Positions 58,494 to 64,000 of a DNA stretch of 64,000 nucleotides are shown in pieces. Below the pieces are notes generated by a model. The model worked only from the letters and a program-made list of their open reading frames with translations, ran no database searches and was not told the origin of the DNA. Source of the DNA: Gari tellinella (taxonomy: Eukaryota; Mollusca; Bivalvia; Cardiida; Psammobiidae); NCBI GenBank assembly GCA_922989275.2, contig OV277871.1:61525848-61589847 (forward strand), in the 5' to 3' direction. Position 1 is the stretch's first letter, and each line of letters starts with the position of its first letter. The translations under genes were made by a program, and so were the position numbers.

Positions 58494-58580
58494 TATATAC
58501 CCCCACAAACTGTTTGGGGAGAGGTTATACTGGAATCCCTCCATCTCCATCTGTCTGTCTGTCTGTCCGCGCTAACTTTT
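58494..58580 (+). mobile_element. Family K 5' end only
   Basis: A hairpin start with ataccccca...tggggagaggttat is followed by gtctgtctgtctgtctgtccgcgct. It is then cut by the next element. It shows the hairpin-then-CCGT layout with an unrelated hairpin sequence. Confidence 0.65.
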
Positions 58581-58985
58581 TAGCTCACCTGAGCACAAAG
58601 TGCTCAAGGTGAGCTTTTGTGGTCAGTCTTTGTCCGGCGTTGTGCGTTGTGCGTCAACAATTTCTTCAAACATCTTCTTCTCCAAAACCACTGGCTGGAT
58701 GGCCGCCAGTGGGTGGGGTAAGTTTTCCTTATATTTCTGTATAGAAAATCTTTAAAAATCTTTTTCTCTGAAACTATTGGTCTGATTTAAGAATATTTTT
58801 ACACAAATAATGATTCATGGGTGACCCTTTGCCAGTTTTCTTCAAATAATCTTCCTAGCTCAAACATGGCCGCCAGTGGGTAGGGGTGAATTTACCGATG
58901 ATGGCTTATAGTGAAAACTTAACCATTACTGGTCCATTACCATGGGTACCAGGTGAGCGATTAAGGGCCGCATGCGGCTCTTGTC
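58581..58985 (+). mobile_element. Short mosaic element: family C-like start, family E core and end
   Basis: The start tagctcacctgagcacaaagtgctcaaggtgagcttttgtggtcagtc is the same as the family C copy at 60014. From about 58695 the sequence is family E (ggatggccgccagtgggtggggtaag...), ending gggtaccaggtgagcgattaagggccgcatgcggctcttgtc. Confidence 0.8.
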
Positions 58986-59667
58986 AGTTTTTCCTAGGAA
59001 AACGTTTAAAAATCTTCTCTGAAACTGTATGGCCTAGATCATTAATATTTGACATGTAGCTTTGCCTTATGGTCCTCTACTAAGATTTTCAAATTATGAC
59101 CCTTTGGTCAAAATTGGCCCCGCCCACAGGGGCTTATCAGTTTTACATAGACTTATATAGGAAAACCTTTAAAAATCTTCTTCTCTGAACATATAACTTT
59201 GCCTTGTGGTCCTCTACCAAGATTGGTCAAAGTATGCCCCCCCCCCCCTTTAAAACCTTTAAAAATCTTCTTCTCTGAAACTGTAAGGCCCAAATCATTT
59301 ATATTTGAAATATAGCTTTGCCTTATAGTCCTCTACCAAGTTTGTTTTAAAAATCTTCTTGTCTGAAACTGTAAGGCCCAGATCATTTATATTTGACAGG
59401 TAGCTTTGCCTTGTAGTCCTCTACCAAGTTTGTTCAAATTATGACCCCTGGGCCAAATATGGCCCGTCCTTCCAGGGCTTATCAGTTTTTCATAGGAAAA
59501 CCTTTAAAAATCTTCTTCTCTGAAACTGTAAGGCCCAGATCATTTATATTTGAAATATAGCTTTGCCTTATAGTCCTCTACCAAGTTTGTTCAAATTAAT
59601 TATTACCCCCAGGGTCAAAATTGCCCCGCCCCAGTGCTTATCAATTTTACATTGACTTATATAGGAA
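58986..59667 (+). mobile_element. Family J core, 5' truncated
   Basis: About four J monomers with ggcccagatcatttatatttga(c/a)a and tagctttgccttatagtcctctaccaag. No ends remain. Confidence 0.8.
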
Positions 59668-59815
59668 AGGAAGTGGCTAGACGTCCGGAACAGATTTTCG
59701 TCAGAGCATATACTGCATAATTTACGAGAATTAGTGCCTGGATATATATGGCAAACAACCTTAAATGCAATTTTGAACTTCAGAAAATCAGTTATAACAG
59801 AAACAAGCCACACTT

Positions 59816-61306
59816 TAAGGAATTAATCTACCGTCACTATGAGGTACGTTCGCATCCGCCATTGTTGTTGTTGTTGCCGGATTCTTTCCCCACCTAGTAG
59901 GAGAACCGCACTATCGCAAGCATTTTTAATTGGTGATTGAATACCTGCCCGTTTTGCTAAACTGCCACTTTTCGAGCATGTACATGACGTCTACGTTAGA
60001 ATGTTTCCATTTTTAGCTCACCTGAGCACAAAGTGCTCAAGGTGAGCTTTTGTGGTCAGTCAATGTCCGGTGTCCGTCGTCGTGCGTTGTGCGTCGTGCG
60101 TTGTGCATCAACAATTTCTTCAAACATCTTCTTCTCCAAAACCACTTGCTTGATTGCAACCAAACTTCACAGGAATGTTCCTTGGGTCAAGCTCTTTCAA
60201 AGTTGTTCAAAGAATTTGAAACCATGCAGAACTCTGGTTGTTATGGCAACCAAAGTGAAAAAATAAGGAAATCTTAAAAAATCTTCTTGTCACAAACCAC
60301 AAGAGCCAGAGCTTAGATATTTTGCACATAGCATAACCTATAGGTCCTCTATCAAAGGTGTTCAAATTTTGCCCCTGGGGTCAAAATTGGCCCCGCCCCG
60401 GGTGTCAACGTTTTACATAGAGTTATATTGTGAAATGTTCAAACATCTTTTTCTCTGAAACCAATATATCCAGAGCTTTGATATTTAGCATGGTATTACT
60501 TCTAGAGGTATTTGACTTATGTTGTTGAATCGGTTCCGGTCCGTTGCATATCTGGGTCACCGAAGCTAAAAATAGATTTTTTTTCCATGAAAACTTCAAA
60601 AATCTTCTTGTCTGAAACCATAGTACACTGAGTTAAGATATTTTGCACATATCATCGTTTACAGGTCCTCTATCTTAGTTGTTCAAATTTTGCCCCTGGG
60701 GTCAAAATTGGCCCCGCCCTGGGGGTCACCTTTTACAAATCTTGTTTTCTGAAATCACGTGACCCATCCTAGTGTCACCATTGTCAGGTGAGCGATCAAG
60801 GGCCATTCTGGTCCTCTTGTTAATTGATTTCCTTTATGTCAGAGAAATATCTCCGACTTAGAATTTCACAGCGAACTTTGGTATTGAACAGGTCTTCTTT
60901 TTTTGAAGTATAATGACATAAATACATGTATTACTCATACTTTTACTCCAAATGCCACTTTATGCCGATGCTTAACAATGGATTTTGTTTGCATGGCTTT
61001 GTTATTTCCAATGTTTTCACAGTTTGCTGCTATCGACAATACATGGAGATACCGGCTGCGATAATTAGATATGGCGAGAATCAACGTATTTATATCATAT
61101 AATCCATTTGAAATACTTTCGGCATTTGTTCTTCAATCTCTACTTAACATTCAGTTGATATTTACATGCATAAAAAAATACAACAGAAATGTCCTGCGTC
61201 CTAATCTAATAGCGACAAAGTCAGGGCAGCAGTGTCAATACTGGTAACCAATTAAAATGGCGGATGCGAACGTTGGTCTTAAGTGAAGGTAATTTAATTC
61301 CTTTAT
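59816..61306. mobile_element. TIR element split by a family C insertion
   Basis: The left end aaggaattaatctaccgtcactatgaggtacgttcgcatccgccatt pairs with the right end aatggcggatgcgaacgttggtcttaagtgaaggtaatttaattcctt. The arms are ~50 bp with small gaps. The interior outside the insertion is unrecognised and non-coding. Confidence 0.75.
60014..60822 (+). mobile_element. Family C-type element
   Basis: The start is tagctcacctgagcacaaagtgctcaaggtgagct, then a gtccggtgtccgtcgtcgtgcg tract. The core has cttcttgtcacaaaccacaagagccagagc and tatctgggtcaccgaagctaaaaatag. It ends attgtcaggtgagcgatcaagggccattctggtcctcttgtt. Confidence 0.88.
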
Positions 61307-61343
61307 ATGCATGTGATTTGTTTATTCTCTCTATTAATTTTTT

Positions 61344-61623
61344 TATCCCCTGCCGAAAGGCAGAGGGATACTGTTTTAGGTCTGTCCGTCCGGCTGTCCA
61401 TCAGCGCTACTAAAGTGGGTTAGAGGGCCAGATAACGGTAAACATAACAAAAGAAGACAATAGAGTTCATTCCGTTATTCGAACAAAAGAAAATAACAAA
61501 AGAAAAGGCCCTCTAACCCAATTCGGTGGCACGTCCGTCCGTAAGTCCGTGCTCACAAAATGATAGTTGCGTGGCTAAAATTGTGTCCATAACCTAGACA
61601 CATAATTGAAAAACATTAACCTG
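61344..61623 (+). mobile_element. Family L 5' end with modules M1 and M3
   Basis: The hairpin start tatcccctgccgaaaggcagagggata is followed by gtctgtccgtccggctgtcc, module M1 copy 4 (61406-61530, with an internal deletion of ~28 bp), cgtccgtccgtaagtccgt, and the start of M3 (gctcacaaaatgatagttgcg). M3 is cut at acattaacctgg by a family F element. Confidence 0.8.
61406..61530 (+). mobile_element. Insert module M1, copy 4 (internally deleted)
   Basis: It has the same ends (gctactaaagtgggttagag and ccctctaacccaattcggtggc) and orientation as the other three copies. The segment around aacaatacactaaggggcc is missing. Confidence 0.85.
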
Positions 61624-62034
61624 GGATGTCAACGAATAGTCGAATACCCAAATATCCAAATACTTAACCGAATATTCATATATCCATTGAGATATTCCTT
61701 TCAATATTGACATGCATGTCAACCTTTTCATGCATGCAAAAAGGTTCAGCCTTGAACTTAGGTCCCAGCTTTAGGTTTTGAAATCTGCGTTTAGGTTTTG
61801 AAAATTGCTTATAACGTAATTCCTATGTCCCTTGAGGTATTACATTGGTTATTATGTTAGTATTATAAATAGAGCCTGGCAGCTTGCAAATTTGGAAATC
61901 TTAGAATATTTGGTTGCATGTGTATGTGGACAAGACCTGCAGGCAAAAAGGTTGACCTCTGTGACCTTGAGTGTGCTTTTAAGTTTAAAAATGCGCCAAT
62001 GACGAGCTTTGTTGTCTCTCCGGCAACTCTTGTT
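61624..62034 (+). mobile_element. Family F element, copy 2
   Basis: It matches 14828-15269 with small deletions (for example at cattgacatgcatgtcaac) and ends ttgtctctccggcaactcttgttt. The following ~200 bp also match 15270-15540, so F and the G lead-in travel together. Confidence 0.75.
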
Positions 62035-62995
62035 TAAAAAAGAAATCTCGTTTCAAGACTATAACTTCAGTTGTTTAATGAATTTTCCCTTGACATACTT
62101 AGTATTTTATGGCTCAGACTGTTTTTCAGATGATAGCTTTATTTCTGTTAGCTGCATTGAAACTAAGTTTCATAATAAGCTTTCTTGTCATACAAGAAAG
62201 ACACCTGGATTTTGGTTTTGGTCAAATGATTTTTATGCCCCCGGCATCTGTAGATGCGGAGGCATATAGTAATTGTCCTGTCAGTCTGTCTGTGCTCACA
62301 AAATGATAGTTAATTTGCTAAAATTGGCTTAAATAACCAGACAGATAATTGAAAAACATTAACCTGGCCATTTCTTGTGACATTAACCTGGCTAGTTGTG
62401 AGACATAGGGTTAGGGGTAGGGTTAGCCTCCAGATCATTCTATAACAAAGTTAGTATTCATTTATGTGGCTAACCACACCTATTTTAGCCACATAAAAGA
62501 GATACAATAAAGAAGGATATGGCCACTTAAATAGAGATTGTGGGTAAGTCCGTCCGTCCGTCAGCTCACAAAATGATAGTTGCGTGGCTAAAATTGTGCC
62601 CATAACCGAGACACATAATTGAAAAACATTAACCTGGCAGTTTCTTGTAACATTAACCTGGCCATTTCTTGTGACATTAACCTGGCCAGTTGTGGGGGTT
62701 AGGGGTAGGGTTAGCCTCAAGATCATTCTATAAAATAGTTAGTATTCATTTATGTGGCTAACCACATGTATTTTAGCCACATAAAAGAGATACAATAAAG
62801 AAGGATATGGCCACTTAAATGGAGATTGTGGGTACCTCTGTCTGTCCGTCACGTTGTCTGTCTGCACCTGTATCTCTAAAACCGATAAACAGATTTGGAT
62901 GAAACTTGGTATAGTTATTTGTCATTATAGAAGCACCGTGGGAATTTAAACTTTTTTCAGAAAATTTTAGGAATTTATTAGTTATCTGCCATTTT
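62035..62995 (+). mobile_element. Family G 5' end with two tandem M3 modules
   Basis: The hairpin start atgcccccggcatctgtagatgcggaggcat (from about 62237) is followed by gtcctgtcagtctgtctgt. Then M3 (62294-62552), gtccgtccgtccgtcag, M3 again (62570-62836), ctctgtctgtccgtc, and a first core piece atctctaaaaccgataaacagatttggatgaaacttgg. It is then cut by family J. Confidence 0.78.
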
Positions 62996-64000
62996 TAGCT
63001 CACCTGAGCCGAAGACCAGGATGAGCTATTGTGACCGCTCTTCGTCCGGCGTCCGGCGTCCGTCTGCCGTCGTCCGTCCACATTTTCAAACAACATCTCC
63101 TCAGAAACCACTGACCCAATTTCAACCAAACTTTGTCAGAAGTATCAGTGACAAGGGGGAACGAAATCTTGTTCAAAGTTTTTGGCTAGAGTTATTCCCC
63201 TTGCCGTGGGACCAGATTTTCTAACATGACCGTATGGATAACTTTTAATGCATAAGAAAATCTTAAAAAATCTTCTTCTCAGAAACCCAAAGGCCCAGAC
63301 CTTTGATATTTGGTATGTATCATTATCTAATGATCTTCTACCAAGAATGTTCAAAGCTTGACCCTGGGGCCAAAAATGGCCCCGCCCTTGGGCTTATCAG
63401 TTTTTCTTAGGAAAACCTTTAAAAATCTTCTTCTCTGAAACTGTAAGGCCTAGATCATTTATATTTGACATGTAGCTTTGCCATAGAGTCCTCTACCAAA
63501 GTTGTTCAAATAATAACCCCTTGGTCAAAATTGGTCCCGCGCGGGGCTTATCAGTTTTACATAGACTTATATAGGAAAATCTTTAAAAATCTTCTTCTCC
63601 TAAACTGTATGGCCTAGATCTTTAATATTTGACATAAAGCTTTGCCTTGTGGTCCTCTACCAAGATTGTTCAAATTATGACCCCCGGGCCAAAAATTGCC
63701 ACGCCCTCGGGCCTAATAGTTTTTCATAGGAAAACCTTTAAAAATCTTCTTCTCTGAAACCGTAAGGCCAAGATCAATTATATTTGACATGTAGCTTTGC
63801 CCTATGGTACTCTACCAAGATTGTTCAAATTATGACCCCTTGATCAAATTTGGCCCGCCCCGGGGCTTATCTGTTTTACATAGACTTATATAGGAAAACC
63901 TTTAAAAATCTTCTACTCTAAAACTGTAAGGCCCAGATTCTTAATATTTGACATATAGCTTTGCCTTGTGGTTCTCTACCAAGTGTGTTCAAATTATAAC
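62996..64000 (+). mobile_element. Family J element, cut by the window end
   Basis: The start is tagctcacctgagccgaagaccaggatgagct, then a gtccggcgtccggcgtccgtc tract and at least five J monomers of ~155 bp (ttcttctctgaaactgtaaggcc, gacatgtagctttgcc, gttcaaattatgaccc). The 3' end is outside the window. Confidence 0.88.

Noticed and set aside
1..64000. Bacterial-type operons, promoters, terminators, rRNA or intact tRNA genes
   Set aside because: None seen. Composition, introns and repeat types are those of an animal nuclear genome; the only tRNA-like pieces are SINE fragments.

Overview
This window looks like one intron-rich stretch of a bivalve mollusc genome. It is AT-rich eukaryotic DNA with no long genuine ORF. 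It is filled with the bivalve type of repeat in which a 5' hairpin is followed by a (CCGT)n microsatellite, a core of ~145-160 bp tandem monomers and a 3' hairpin ending CTCTTGTT. This layout matches the 'pearl' elements known in bivalves and the Helentron-associated (HINE) non-autonomous elements. I cannot name the species.

Host gene. Five internal exons of one plus-strand gene can be read from splice sites and compatible phases: 579-650, 6461-6571, 10349-10436, 30700-30906 and 57057-57227. They encode ~216 residues of a polar, coiled-coil-then-Ser/Pro-rich protein that I do not recognise. Both ends of the gene lie outside the window. Introns 1 to 4 are about 5.8, 3.8, 20.3 and 26.2 kb, and nearly all of that is mobile DNA.

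Layout. 1-6.4 kb: a ~2.2-kb, 48-bp-period minisatellite, then hairpin/CCGT elements of families B and A (letters are mine). 7.2-10.1 kb: a long-TIR element holding a family C copy, between two family A fragments, then a SINE fragment. 11.2-14.4 kb: family D, interrupted by a minus-strand retroelement tail. 14.8-16.4 kb: families F and G. 16.6-29.2 kb: one family A element split by an 11.7-kb TIR transposon with a TA duplication; the transposon is packed with palindromic ~250-bp MITEs. 29.4-30.5 kb: a transposon with iterated ACTTATAAGT palindromes. 31.3-33 kb: family D. 33.1-46.9 kb: a nest with at least four levels, bounded by TTAA. Inside it, a 6.8-kb TIR transposon carries a decayed Cys-rich protein gene and a decayed minus-strand LINE. 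47.2-52 kb: family E and I elements with a recent 1.43-kb tandem duplication and a B/H chimera. 52-56.4 kb: family J with three insertions. 57.5-64 kb: families H, K, mosaic, J, C, L, F, G and J.

How it fits together. The only function-bearing unit is the host gene; everything else is intronic mobile DNA in successive layers. Three patterns stand out. Every hairpin/CCGT element I could orient lies in the same direction as the host gene. Several unrelated short modules sit precisely inside the (CCGT)n tracts of different families. The cores of otherwise different families share one short block ending in TGAAACTTG.
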